A DNA stretch of 64,000 nucleotides from Rhodoferax sp. (GCA_024235935.1 JACKLL010000006.1:62001-126000); one strand, 5' to 3'; positions 16,759-25,790 are shown, counted from the stretch's first letter. Program-made: numbers and translations. Notes: generated from the sequence alone by a model not told the origin.

Positions 16759-18437
16759 ATGACGGAACGTATCTGGCTCAAGAGCTATCCCGAAGGGGTG
16801 CCTGCCGATATCGACGTGGCGCAGTTCGACTCCCTGACCGCACTGATCGACGACAGCTTCACCCGCTTCGCCAACCGTACCGGGTTCAGCTTCATGGGGC
16901 GCGATCTCAGCTACAGGCAGGTCGACAGCCTGAGCATGGCATTTGGCGCGTACCTGCAGGGGCTGGGACTGGTCAAGGGTGACCGCGTCGCGGTCATGAT
17001 GCCCAACCTGCCGCAATACCCGATCGCGGTCGCTGCCATCCTGCGCGCGGGCCTGGTGCTGGTCAACGTCAATCCGCTGTACACCGCGCGGGAGCTGGAG
17101 CACCAGCTCAAGGACTCCGGCGCCAAGGCGATCGTGATCCTGGAGAACTTTGCCGGCACGCTGGAAAAGTGCCTGCCGGCGACCGTCGTCAGGCATGTGG
17201 TCCTGTGCGCGATGGGCGACCAGCTCGGCCTGCTCAAGGGCACCCTGGTCAACTACATCGTGCGCCACAGCAGGAAGCTGGTGCCACCGTTCCACATACC
17301 CGGGGCCGTCCGCTTCAATGACGCCATTGCGCGCGGATCCTCGGCCACCTTGAACCGCCCGGAACTCTCGGGCGACGACATGGCGGTTCTGCAATACACC
17401 GGCGGCACCACCGGCGTATCCAAGGGCGCCGTGCTGTTGCACCGCAATCTGGTGGCCAACGTGCTGCAGAATGAGGCCTGGAGCGCCCCCCTGACGCACA
17501 CCATCCCGACCGGCGAGCAGCCCAGCATCGTGTGCGCCTTGCCGCTGTACCACATCTTCGCTTTCACCTACTGCATGATGCAGTCGATGCGCCTGGGCGG
17601 CAAGCTGATCCTGATCGCCAACCCGCGCGATTTGCCCGCCATGTTCCAGGAGTTGTCCAAGCACCGCATCCACCTGATGCCGGCGGTCAACACCTTGTTC
17701 AACGGCATGCTCAACCACCCCGGATTCAACACCGTGGACTGGAGCCATCTGGTCGGCGCCACCGGAGGCGGCAGCGCCGTGCAGGCTTCCGTGGCCCGGT
17801 TGTGGCTGCAGAAGACCGGACGCCCGATTCTGGAGGGTTACGGCCTGAGTGAGACCTCGCCGGTGGCCAGCGGCAATCCGGCCAACACGACCGAATACAA
17901 CGGCACGATCGGCGTGCCCCTGCCGAACACCCTTCATGAAACTGCTGGTCGACGACGACGGCGCAATGCCGTCGCCCAGGCGAAGTCGGCGAGATCGCGA
18001 TCAAGGGCCCCAGGTGATGGCCGGCTACTGGCAGCGGCCGGACGAGACCGCCAAGGTCATGACCTCGAACGGCTTTTTCAAGACCGGGGACATCGGCGTG
18101 ATGGACGAACGCGGATTCTTTCCGCATCGTCGACCGCAAGAAGGACATGGTGCTGGTCAGCGGGTTCAATGTCTATCCGACCGAGATCGAGGACGTGGTG
18201 GCCGAACTCGACGGGGTGCTGGAGTGCGCCTGCGTCGGCATGCCGGATGCCAAGACTGGCGAGGCGGTCAAGCTGGTGGTCGTCAAGAAGGATCCGGCGC
18301 TGACCGAGGCCCAGGTCCGCGCCTGGTGCAAGGAAAAACTCACGGCCTACAAACAGCCCAAGGTCATCGAGTTCCGCGCCGAACTGCCCAAGACGCCGGT
18401 GGGCAAGATCCTGCGCCGCGAACTGCGCGACAAGTAG
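16759..18437 (+). pseudogene. fadD: long-chain fatty acid-CoA ligase, multiple frameshifts
   Basis: An acyl-CoA synthetase of about 560 residues starting MTERIWLKSYPEGVP. The AMP-binding motif YTGGTTGVSKG and the sequence EGYGLSET are intact in the first frame to about 17929. Four one-base changes then follow: an extra C at 17930-17932, an extra C at 17975-17977, a missing C at 18008-18011 and an extra T at 18119-18121. Correcting these restores GEVGEIAIKGPQ, FFRIVDRKKDM and the C-terminus TPVGKILRREL. All four are homopolymer length changes. It activates fatty acids for beta-oxidation if functional. Confidence 0.85.
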
Positions 18438-18454
18438 CACCCAGGCATCGACGC

Positions 18455-19255
18455 ATGGCGACCACGGCCATCCTCAGCGCGCTGGAACAGGAACAGCAAG
18501 GACTGCGGGCGCAACTGACGGGCGCACGCCAGGTGCAGCGTGCCGGGCGGGAATTCTGGCTGGGTGATCTGCATGGCGCGCCCGTCGTGCTCGCCTTGTC
18601 GCGCATCGGCAAGGTGGCGGCGGCCACGACCGCCACCACGCTGATCGAGGCGTTTGGCGCCGACCGCATCGTGTTCACCGGGGTGGCGGGTGCGCTGGGG
18701 CCGGACGTACGGGTTGGAGACGTGGTCGTGGCCAGCCACTTCGTGCAGCACGACATGGACGCCTCGCCACTGTTCCCGCGTTTCGAGGTCCCGCTGTACC
18801 GCCAGGCGCAGTTTGCCTGCGATCCCGGCCTGACCGAGCTGCTGGCGCAGGCCTGCCGGCAGACGATGGCGCAGTGGCAGCAGCAACACACGAACCCGCC
18901 ACAGGTGCCGCCGCCGGCCGTGCACCAGGGCCTGATCGCCAGCGGCGACCGCTTCATCGGCACCGCCCAGGTGTCCCGGGATGTGCAGCAGGGCTTGCGC
19001 GCGCATGCGATGCACGCGCTGGCCGTCGAAATGGAAGGCGCCGCGGTGGCCCAGGTCTGCCATGACTACGGCACCGCATTCGCCGCGGTACGCACGATCT
19101 CGGACCGCGCGGACGATATCGCGCATGTGGATTTCGCACAATTCGTCAATGATGTCGCGGGTGTCTACGCGCAGCGCATCCTGGTGAACTTCATCGCCCG
19201 TCTGGTCGCAGACCCGGGCGGACCGTCCGCACCGGGCCGCCCCGGCGCAGGCTAG
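18455..19255 (+). CDS. mtn: 5'-methylthioadenosine/S-adenosylhomocysteine nucleosidase
   Basis: A 266-residue PNP/UDP-phosphorylase-family nucleosidase that cleaves MTA and SAH. The fold markers FTGVAGAL and VAVEMEGAAVAQV (here ALAVEMEGAAVAQV) are present, the latter with the conserved MEG residues near 192, and the catalytic Asp occurs in ISDRADD. It has an insertion rich in Gln and Pro around residues 130-150. The stop codon overlaps that of convergent corA. Neighbouring SAH-linked genes are absent, so the family call rests on sequence alone. Confidence 0.85.
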   Translation: MATTAILSALEQEQQGLRAQLTGARQVQRAGREFWLGDLHGAPVVLALSRIGKVAAATTATTLIEAFGADRIVFTGVAGALGPDVRVGDVVVASHFVQHDMDASPLFPRFEVPLYRQAQFACDPGLTELLAQACRQTMAQWQQQHTNPPQVPPPAVHQGLIASGDRFIGTAQVSRDVQQGLRAHAMHALAVEMEGAAVAQVCHDYGTAFAAVRTISDRADDIAHVDFAQFVNDVAGVYAQRILVNFIARLVADPGGPSAPGRPGAG

Positions 19256-20238
19256 TTCAGCCAGCCCCGGCGGCGGAAGTACCACATCGGCGCAATGGCA
19301 CTGGCCGCCATCAGCACCAGCGCGAACGGGTAGCCATAGGTCCAACCGAGTTCGGGCATGAAGCGAAAGTTCATGCCATAGGCACTCGCGACCAGTGTCG
19401 GGGGCAACAGCGCCACCGCCGCCACCGAGAACAGCTTGATGATCTTGTTCTGGTTGATGTTGATGAAACCGACGGTCGCATCCATCAGGAAGTTGATCTT
19501 GTCGAACAGGAAGGTGGTGTGGGAGTCAAGCGAGTCGATGTCGCGCAGGATCTGGCGCGCCTCCTCGAACTGCTCGGCATTGAGCATCTTGCTGCGCATC
19601 ATGAAACTCACCGCACGCCGGGTGTCCATGGTGTTGCGGCGGATCCGGCCGTTCAAGTCCTCCTGCCGCGCGATGGCGCCCAGCACCTCGCCGGCCAGCA
19701 GGTCGGTCATGTCGCCCGACAGCACCTTGGAGCTGACCTGCTCGAGTTCGTCGTAGATGCCCTCCAGCGTGTCGGCCGAGTGCTCGGCGTCGGCGTCGTA
19801 CAGCTTGAGCAGAACCTCCTTGCCGTCCTCGATCAGACCGGGTGCACGGCGCGCGCGCATGCGCAGCAGGCGGAACACCGGCACGTCCTCCTCGTGGATC
19901 GAGAACAGGATGCCCTTGCTGCGGACCTCGTCGTTGGCCAGATTCAGGATGAAGGCCACCCGTGCGGTGCGCGTTTCGTCGGCACCGGTGATCAGGAAGT
20001 CGCTGCGGATGTTGAGGTCGCCGTTCTCTTCGGAGTAGAAACGGGCCGACTCCTCGATGTCCTCGTCCATGGCATTGGCCGGGATCACGACACCGTAATA
20101 CTGCTCCACCCACTGTTTTTCCTGCGGGCTGGGGGAGTCGAGATCGACCCATACCGGCTTGAAGCGCGACAACTCCTCCAGAGACGCGATTTCTTCCTGG
20201 TACAGCCGCCCGTTGGCGAGTGAAAAAACATTGAGCAT
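19252..20238 (-). CDS. corA: CorA-family magnesium/cobalt transporter
   Basis: A 328-residue CorA protein: a long cytoplasmic funnel followed by two C-terminal membrane helices with the selectivity motif YGMNF near residue 290, and a basic end. The ATG at 20238 (MLNVFSLANGR) is preferred; upstream in-frame codons lack family sequence. Its stop overlaps the mtn stop by two bases, so the two genes are convergent with no room for a terminator. It should import Mg2+ or Co2+. Confidence 0.94.
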   Translation of the reverse strand: MLNVFSLANGRLYQEEIASLEELSRFKPVWVDLDSPSPQEKQWVEQYYGVVIPANAMDEDIEESARFYSEENGDLNIRSDFLITGADETRTARVAFILNLANDEVRSKGILFSIHEEDVPVFRLLRMRARRAPGLIEDGKEVLLKLYDADAEHSADTLEGIYDELEQVSSKVLSGDMTDLLAGEVLGAIARQEDLNGRIRRNTMDTRRAVSFMMRSKMLNAEQFEEARQILRDIDSLDSHTTFLFDKINFLMDATVGFININQNKIIKLFSVAAVALLPPTLVASAYGMNFRFMPELGWTYGYPFALVLMAASAIAPMWYFRRRGWLN

Positions 20239-20360
20239 GAACCCGTCCCCGGAGGCTGGAATTTCGGTGAAGCGGGGAGCGTCGCGCCACACGGCAGGGC
20301 CCAACAGGACCGGCTACCGGCCTGTGGATCGTCAGCCGCGGATTATCGCACCGAGACGCA

Positions 20361-21572
20361 TCAGGAACCGATGATGAGCGCGAGCAATTCGTCCTTGCGC
20401 GCGCGTGCGTCGCGCTCGCCCATCGCGATCAGCGCCTGTACGAAGCGCGGCTCGAACAGCAGATAGCTGGCCAGCGTTCCGCCGCTGCCCTTGAGCACGC
20501 CCAGCGCCCCCATCGCATCGCGGATCGCCGATGGCAGCTCGCTGGTGAACTCCTGTGCCAGTGCGTCGAGTGACTGGGACGGTGCCACCGCCAGCACATC
20601 AACGGCCTTGAAGGCCATGGCGCCGGCAATGTCCGACGGCAATCCGCTGATGGTCTGCGTGACACGCTGCGTCTGCTCCACGTCAGCCTGCAGCGTGTCG
20701 TGGAACACGCTGGCAATCACATGCCCGGCCATGCTGCCCAGCGTCGGCCCCCTGGCCGGAACCATGGCCCCATCACCGGCCAGCCCCAGGCCGGGACGCT
20801 CGGGCTGACCGACACCGACCACCAGGATGCGGCTGGCCCCCAGATGCATGGCCGGCGAAATCGGCGTGACCTGGCGCATCGAGCCGTCTCCGAAGAACTC
20901 CTCGCGGCCATCGACCTGCAAGGGCGTCGCCGGGAACAGAAAGGGAATGGCGCTGGACGCCATCAGATGGTCAATGGTCAGCGCCTGGTACTCGGCACGC
21001 CGGCCCGGCCGGCGCCAGGCCTCGAACTCGGCGGCACTCGCAGTCTGGCAAAACGTCCAGTGCACGCCACTGGTGTAGCTGGACCCCGTGATCGCCAGCG
21101 CGTCGATCGTGTTCGAACGCAAGGCGTCCCCGATACCGTCCAGTGCAATGCCCTTGCGCAAGGTCTCGCGCAGTGGCGTGTTATCCATCATGGCGCCATT
21201 GGCCTGGGCATGGCGCGTCAGGCTCCATGCCACGGCAAACCGGCTGAATCGGACCCAGGGCGGAACGTTGAGGTCATAGACATCTGCCGATCGCAGGCGA
21301 CACCAGAATTCCGCCAGTTGCCCGAATGCCTGCAGGCCCTGGATCGCCCGACTGGCCAGGAAGGCCGCATTGATGGCGCCGGCCGACGTGCCCACCAGCA
21401 CCTGGAATGGAAAGTTGCGCGGCGCGTCGTGGCTGGCCTCGAGCATCTCGCTGAGTGCGCGCAAAACGCCGACCTGGTAGGCCGTGCGTGCGCCGCCGCC
21501 CATCAGGACCAGCCCGATCGTGGGACGGCTGCGCTCGCGCAGACCCGCATGGATGATGGTGTCCAGACTCAT
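20361..21572 (-). CDS. patatin-like phospholipase family protein
   Basis: A 403-residue hydrolase with the patatin catalytic dyad. The glycine-rich oxyanion loop is LMGGGARTAYQVG (residues 23-35), the nucleophile elbow is GTSAG, and the Asp is in FFGDGSMRQ. Members are lipid acyl hydrolases; the lipid substrate is unknown. No signal peptide is visible. It lies upstream of corA on the same strand with a 122-base gap, so a shared transcript is possible but not certain. Confidence 0.88.
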   Translation of the reverse strand: MSLDTIIHAGLRERSRPTIGLVLMGGGARTAYQVGVLRALSEMLEASHDAPRNFPFQVLVGTSAGAINAAFLASRAIQGLQAFGQLAEFWCRLRSADVYDLNVPPWVRFSRFAVAWSLTRHAQANGAMMDNTPLRETLRKGIALDGIGDALRSNTIDALAITGSSYTSGVHWTFCQTASAAEFEAWRRPGRRAEYQALTIDHLMASSAIPFLFPATPLQVDGREEFFGDGSMRQVTPISPAMHLGASRILVVGVGQPERPGLGLAGDGAMVPARGPTLGSMAGHVIASVFHDTLQADVEQTQRVTQTISGLPSDIAGAMAFKAVDVLAVAPSQSLDALAQEFTSELPSAIRDAMGALGVLKGSGGTLASYLLFEPRFVQALIAMGERDARARKDELLALIIGS

Positions 21573-21665
21573 TCGAACATCTTGTAACTCGATCAGAGTC
21601 TATTGCACAAGTCCGGCATGGCATTTGCTACCTCCATTGGCAAGCGCCGGGCTTTTTTCCGTAAA

Positions 21666-21680
21666 CCCATGAAGCATGGG
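21666..21680. promoter_or_regulatory. CCCATG-AAG-CATGGG inverted repeat upstream of hpf
   Basis: Perfect six-base arms around three bases end ten bases before the candidate -35 of hpf. The size suits a small repressor or activator site. No matching regulator is known to me. Confidence 0.3.
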
Positions 21681-21689
21681 CAAATAGGC

Positions 21690-21718
21690 TTGCGCTGGCT
21701 CTCAATCAGGGGCATAGT
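21690..21718 (+). promoter_or_regulatory. candidate sigma-70 promoter for hpf
   Basis: TTGCGC at 21690-21695 and CATAGT at 21713-21718 are separated by exactly 17 bases. Transcription would begin near 21725, giving a leader of about 100 bases before the strong AGGAGG site at 21811-21816. No rpoN gene lies upstream, so hpf needs its own promoter here. Confidence 0.35.
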
Positions 21719-21822
21719 GAATCGACCGACATGCAATTGGCGACCTCGCGACAGTTTCATGTTCTGGCGCCGCGTCAGAGACAGGCACGGCATTCAACGG
21801 CGAGCACTACAGGAGGAAATCC

Positions 21823-22152
21823 ATGAACTTGACGATCAGCGGTCATCACCTCGAGGTAACCCCGGCCCTGCGCAATTACGTCACGACCAAGCTTGATCGA
21901 ATTACCCGCCACTTTGACCAGGTAGTGGATGTCAAGGTGCTACTCACAGTCGAGAAACTCAAGGAAAAGGAACGAAGGCAACGCGCCGAGTGCAACATCC
22001 ATGTCAAGGGCAACGACATGTTTGCCGAAAGCTCCCACGCCGACCTGTATGCCGCGGTCGACGAGCTTGTGGACAAGCTGGACCGCCAGGTCGCACGCCA
22101 CAAGGACCGCCTGCAGGACCACCACCATGAGGCGCCCAAGCGCCTGATGTAA
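21823..22152 (+). CDS. hpf: short-form ribosome hibernation promoting factor
   Basis: A 109-residue HPF/RaiA-fold protein (MNLTISGHHLEVTPALRNYV) that binds the decoding centre of idle ribosomes and promotes 100S dimers. Its length fits the short form, without the C-terminal dimerisation domain. A textbook AGGAGG lies six bases before the ATG. It is followed by three hairpins including a strong terminator, so it is largely uncoupled from ptsN. Confidence 0.95.
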   Translation: MNLTISGHHLEVTPALRNYVTTKLDRITRHFDQVVDVKVLLTVEKLKEKERRQRAECNIHVKGNDMFAESSHADLYAAVDELVDKLDRQVARHKDRLQDHHHEAPKRLM

Positions 22153-22170
22153 GGCAACTTCCGGTGCGCT

Positions 22171-22204
22171 CAAGAAAACGCCGGGGCACTCCCCAGTTTT
22201 CTTG
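22171..22204 (+). other. hairpin after hpf
   Basis: CAAGAAAAC (22171-22179) pairs with GTTTTCTTG (22196-22204), with an inner GGGG-CACT-CCCC stem (22183-22194). A smaller CCCCC-GT-GGGGG repeat follows at 22207-22218. There is no T-run after it, so it looks more like a pause or RNA-stabilising structure than a terminator. Confidence 0.55.
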
Positions 22205-22253
22205 CACCCCCGTGGGGGATCTGGCACGGCCAGGACGCAGGCGCTCGGAAACC

Positions 22254-22285
22254 ATCCGCCCGTACAACGACGGGCGGATTTTTTT
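22254..22285 (+). terminator. intrinsic terminator between hpf and ptsN
   Basis: ATCCGCCCG (22254-22262) pairs with CGGGCGGAT (22271-22279) around an eight-base loop, followed by seven T residues. This is a classic Rho-independent terminator on the plus strand and separates hpf from ptsN. Confidence 0.88.
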
Positions 22286-22308
22286 GTGTGCATAATCTGC
22301 AACCCACC

Positions 22309-22776
22309 ATGAATCGTCTTTCGTCCATCCTTCCCCCGTCACAAGTGCTCGTGCGCGTCGACGCCACCAGCAAGAAGCGGGCGTTCGAAGAAGCCGGCCT
22401 TTTGTTCGAAAGCCTGCACGGCCTGAGCCGCGCGCTGGTCACCGACAGCCTGTTCTCGCGCGAGCGACTGGGGTCCACCGGGCTCGGTCATGGCGTCGCC
22501 ATCCCGCATGGCCGCATCAAGGGCCTGAAGGCGCCAATGGCTGCGGTGTTCCAGCTCGAGAACGCCATCGGCTTCGACGCGCCGGACGACAGGCCAGTCC
22601 AGCTGCTGATCTTCCTGCTGGTGCCGGAGGCGGCGACGCAAAAGCATCTGGAGATCCTCTCCGAAATCGCCGAACTGCTCAGTGATGCGGAACTGCGCGA
22701 GAAAATGAGTGCCTGCACCGATGCTGCCGAACTGCATGGCCTGATCTCTCAGTGGCAATCGGCGCAACTGGCCTGA
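22309..22776 (+). CDS. ptsN: PTS IIA-Ntr regulatory protein
   Basis: A 155-residue EIIA-Ntr protein of the nitrogen-related phosphotransferase system. The phospho-accepting His67 is in VAIPHGR. It regulates rather than transports sugars, for instance potassium uptake or sensor kinases in other bacteria. The ATG at 22309 is preferred over a GTG at 22288. CATAAT at 22291-22296 could be a -10 directly downstream of the hpf terminator, but would leave a very short leader. hprK follows after 28 bases. Confidence 0.95.
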   Translation: MNRLSSILPPSQVLVRVDATSKKRAFEEAGLLFESLHGLSRALVTDSLFSRERLGSTGLGHGVAIPHGRIKGLKAPMAAVFQLENAIGFDAPDDRPVQLLIFLLVPEAATQKHLEILSEIAELLSDAELREKMSACTDAAELHGLISQWQSAQLA

Positions 22777-22804
22777 CACCTCCGGCAAACCGCCCGGATT
22801 TGCC

Positions 22805-23773
22805 GTGAAACCTACCGTCGTCAGCGCCGACGTCCTTTTCGAAGAGTTCCGCGCCTACCTCAAGTGGCAATGGGTCGCGGGCCTGGGCGCCTCGGAGCGC
22901 CGCTTCGATGAAGTGGCGGTTCAGGCAGCCAGCTCCGGCGCCGACCTGGTCGGCTACCTCAATTACATCCACCCCTACCGCGTCCAGATCCTCGGTGAGC
23001 GCGAGATTGCCTACCTGACCAACGCGACCCAGGAAGACTGCGCCCGGCGCATTTCCCGCATCGTGACGCTGGAGCCACCTGCACTGGTGCTGGCCGACGG
23101 GCAGGAACCGCCCGAAGCCCTGTTGTCGCTGTGCGAACGCGCGCAGATTCCGATGTTCGCGACCCAGGCTTCATCAGCCTTCGTCATCGACGTGCTGCGT
23201 GCCTACCTGTCCAAGCATTTCGCCGAACGCGCGTCCATGCACGGCGTGCTGATGGACATCCTGGGCCTGGGGGTACTGATCACCGGCGAATCGGGACTGG
23301 GCAAGAGCGAACTGGGCCTGGAGCTGATTTCGCGCGGCAATGGTCTGGTGGCCGACGACGCGGTCGACCTGTATCGCATCAACCAGACCACGATCGAGGG
23401 ACGTTGCCCCGACCTGTTGCAGAACCTGCTGGAGGTGCGCGGCATCGGACTGCTCGACATCCGCGCCATCTTCGGCGAGACCGCGGTGCGGCGCAAGATC
23501 CGGCTCAAGCTGATCGTGCATCTGGTCCGCCGCGAGACACTGGAGCGCGAATACGAACGCATTCCCTACGAGCCGCTGACACAGGACGTGCTCGGCATTC
23601 CGGTGCTCAAGGTCGTCATCCAGGTGGTGGCCGGGCGCAACATCGCGGTGCTGGTCGAGGCCGCCGTGCGCAGCACCATTCTCAAGTTGCGCGGCATCGA
23701 CACCTACCAGGAATTCGTCGAACGCCACCGCAAGGCGATGGACGCCAAGCCGGCGAGCCGCTCCGGCAACTGA
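22805..23773 (+). CDS. hprK: HPr kinase/phosphorylase
   Basis: A 322-residue bifunctional enzyme that phosphorylates and dephosphorylates HPr on serine. The P-loop GESGLGKS is at residues 161-168, the conserved His146 is in RASMHGV, and the K/P loop signature is LLEVRGIGLLDIRAIFG around residues 208-224. With ptsN it forms the usual beta-proteobacterial pair; the rapZ gene that often follows is missing, and fur lies convergently nine bases away. Confidence 0.96.
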   Translation: MKPTVVSADVLFEEFRAYLKWQWVAGLGASERRFDEVAVQAASSGADLVGYLNYIHPYRVQILGEREIAYLTNATQEDCARRISRIVTLEPPALVLADGQEPPEALLSLCERAQIPMFATQASSAFVIDVLRAYLSKHFAERASMHGVLMDILGLGVLITGESGLGKSELGLELISRGNGLVADDAVDLYRINQTTIEGRCPDLLQNLLEVRGIGLLDIRAIFGETAVRRKIRLKLIVHLVRRETLEREYERIPYEPLTQDVLGIPVLKVVIQVVAGRNIAVLVEAAVRSTILKLRGIDTYQEFVERHRKAMDAKPASRSGN

Positions 23774-23782
23774 TACGCAGCG

Positions 23783-24238
23783 TCAGCTCTGCCCGCGCCC
23801 CGAGGGCGCCGGCCGGCTCGGGCAGTTTTCCTTGGTGCAATGCGCATACAGGCTCAGCGCATGGTCGGCGATGCTGAAGCCCTTGGCCTTGGCGACCGCA
23901 TTCTGGCGCTTCTCGATCTCGGCGTCATAGAACTCCTCCACCTTGCCGCAGTCCAGGCAAACCAGGTGGTCGTGGTGCTGCCCTTCGTTGAGTTCATACA
24001 CTGCCTTGCCGCTTTCGAAATGGCTGCGGCTCAGGATGCCGGCCTGCTCGAACTGCGTCAGCACGCGATACACCGTGGCCAGTCCGACGTCCGACTCCTC
24101 GATCAGCAGCGCACGAAACACGTCTTCGGCCGTCATGTGCCGCTGCTCGCCCTTCTGAAATATCTCGAGGATCTTCAGGCGCGGCAAGGTGGCCTTGAGC
24201 CCGGTGCTCTTGAGTTCATCGATATTGGCCATGGCCAT
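23783..24238 (-). CDS. fur: ferric uptake regulator
   Basis: A 151-residue Fur repressor. The winged-helix region (LKATLPRLKILEIF through GLATVYRVLTQFE) is followed by the metal sites HHDH, CLDC and HCTKENC. The start at 24238 is backed by a GGAGA seven bases upstream; a second ATG at 24232 is possible. It is divergent from bamE and convergent with hprK. Fur-bamE divergence is common in proteobacteria. Confidence 0.96.
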   Translation of the reverse strand: MAMANIDELKSTGLKATLPRLKILEIFQKGEQRHMTAEDVFRALLIEESDVGLATVYRVLTQFEQAGILSRSHFESGKAVYELNEGQHHDHLVCLDCGKVEEFYDAEIEKRQNAVAKAKGFSIADHALSLYAHCTKENCPSRPAPSGRGQS

Positions 24239-24270
24239 GTTGCTTCTCCCGGGAGTGGACCGCCGCTGGT

Positions 24271-24300
24271 GGCCGGGCCTCAACCCGGGCGGCTACAATG
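24271..24300 (+). promoter_or_regulatory. candidate promoter of bamE
   Basis: TACAAT at 24295-24300 is a five-of-six -10 match. TGGCCG at 24271-24276 is a weak -35 with an 18-base spacer. Transcription would start near 24307, about twenty bases before the bamE ATG. A CCGGG/CCCGG inverted repeat (24274-24289) covers the spacer. Confidence 0.42.
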
Positions 24301-24326
24301 GAACGATCATATCGCTGCCTGCCCCC

Positions 24327-24884
24327 ATGCCTGATTCCAACCGCCTGAGTATCCGTGTCGGCCTGTCACTGGTGATCTGCGCCGGTCTCGCCGCATGCTC
24401 GAGCTTCAATGGCGCCAGCACCCGGTTGGCCAGCATCGTGACGCCATACCAGATCGACGTGGTGCAAGGCAATGTCATCACCCGCGAGCAGGTCGAATTG
24501 CTCAAGCCGGGCCTGCCACGCCAGAGCGTGCGCGACCTGCTGGGTACGCCACTGCTGCAAAGCGTCTTCCATTCCAATCGCTGGGACTATGTCTTCAGCT
24601 TTCGCCACAAGGGCGAAGAGCCGCAATTGCGCAAGCTGACGGTGTTCTTCAAGGACGACGTGCTCGAGCGCTTCGACGCCGACCCGATGCCGACCGAAGC
24701 CGAATTCGTCGCTTCGCTCGACTACGGCCGCAAGTCGGCCAAGGTACCGGTGCTCGAGGCCAGCGAGGAATCGCTGCAAAAGTTCAAGCAGGCCGCCAAG
24801 ACACCGGAGCCTGCAGCCGCCACTCCCACGACGCTGCCGCCGCTGCCCGCGAGTTATCCGCCGCTCGAGCCGGTAAAACCCTGA
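24327..24884 (+). CDS. bamE: outer membrane protein assembly factor BamE (OmlA)
   Basis: A 185-residue lipoprotein of the BAM complex. The lipobox LAAC places the lipidated Cys at residue 24. The SmpA/OmlA core includes GNVITREQVELLKPGLPRQ and VRDLLGTPLL. The C-terminal Pro/Ala-rich extension after about residue 150 is longer than in enterobacteria. The ATG at 24327 gives the correct signal peptide length. It is followed twelve bases later by dapB. Confidence 0.94.
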   Translation: MPDSNRLSIRVGLSLVICAGLAACSSFNGASTRLASIVTPYQIDVVQGNVITREQVELLKPGLPRQSVRDLLGTPLLQSVFHSNRWDYVFSFRHKGEEPQLRKLTVFFKDDVLERFDADPMPTEAEFVASLDYGRKSAKVPVLEASEESLQKFKQAAKTPEPAAATPTTLPPLPASYPPLEPVKP

Positions 24885-24895
24885 GCCCGGCGCAT

Positions 24896-25732
24896 ATGCA
24901 GACCGCGCGCAAGCAAAAGGTGTGCGTCGCCGGCGCATCCGGCCGCATGGGTCACATGCTGATCGATGCCGTCATCGCCAGCGACGACATGGTGCTGGCC
25001 GGCGCCCTTGACATCGCAGGCAGCGCCGCCATCGGCGCGGATGCCGGCGCCTACGGCGGCCACGTCACCGGCGTCGCCATCAGCGACGACCTGCACCAGG
25101 TGCTGGCCAACTGCGACGTCCTGATCGACTTCACCCGGCCCGAAGGCACGCTGGCCCATCTGGCGGTGTGCCGTGAACTCGGCGTCAAGGCCGTCATCGG
25201 CACCACCGGCTTCAGCGAGGCCCAGAAAGCCACCATCGCCGACGCCGCAAAGCACGTGGCCATCATGATGGCGCCGAACATGAGTGTGGGCGTCAATGTC
25301 ACGCTCAAGCTGCTCGAACTCGCGGCGCGCGCCATGTCCACCGGCTACGACATCGAGATCATCGAAGCCCACCATCGCCACAAGGTCGACGCGCCGTCAG
25401 GAACCGCACTCAAGATGGGCGAGGTCATCGCCCATGCCACCGGTCGCGAGCTCAAGGATTGCGCCGTGTACGCCCGCGAAGGCGTGACCGGCGAGCGCGA
25501 TCCGTCCTCCATCGGGTTTGCCACCATTCGCGGCGGCGACATCGTAGGCGACCACACCGTGCTGTTTGCCGGCACCGGCGAGCGCATCGAGATCTCGCAC
25601 AAGTCCTCCAGCCGCGCCACCTATGCCCAAGGCAGCCTGCGGGCGGTGCGCTACCTGGCCGGCCGCAACTCGGGTCTGTTCGACATGTTCGACGTGCTCG
25701 GATTGAATCAGGCAGACGCCGCGACGCCATGA
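24896..25732 (+). CDS. dapB: 4-hydroxy-tetrahydrodipicolinate reductase
   Basis: A 278-residue enzyme of the lysine and diaminopimelate pathway, using NAD(P)H. The cofactor loop VAGASGRMG is near residues 11-19. The catalytic segment EAHHRHKVDAPSGTA contains the conserved His pair and Lys. It sits between bamE and exbB on one strand with short gaps, which suggests cotranscription. Confidence 0.96.
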   Translation: MQTARKQKVCVAGASGRMGHMLIDAVIASDDMVLAGALDIAGSAAIGADAGAYGGHVTGVAISDDLHQVLANCDVLIDFTRPEGTLAHLAVCRELGVKAVIGTTGFSEAQKATIADAAKHVAIMMAPNMSVGVNVTLKLLELAARAMSTGYDIEIIEAHHRHKVDAPSGTALKMGEVIAHATGRELKDCAVYAREGVTGERDPSSIGFATIRGGDIVGDHTVLFAGTGERIEISHKSSSRATYAQGSLRAVRYLAGRNSGLFDMFDVLGLNQADAATP

Positions 25733-25750
25733 GCCGCCGCACGGCAGACA

Positions 25751-25779
25751 GCAGTGCGAAACCCGCAGTGCGCAGTGCG
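25751..25779. repeat. three copies of GCAGTGCG between dapB and exbB
   Basis: GCAGTGCG occurs at 25751-25758, 25765-25772 and 25772-25779, so copies two and three share one base. Start spacings are 14 and 7 bases. The cluster lies just before the GTG start of exbB. Confidence 0.35.
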
Positions 25780-25790
25780 GAGCCCCATCC

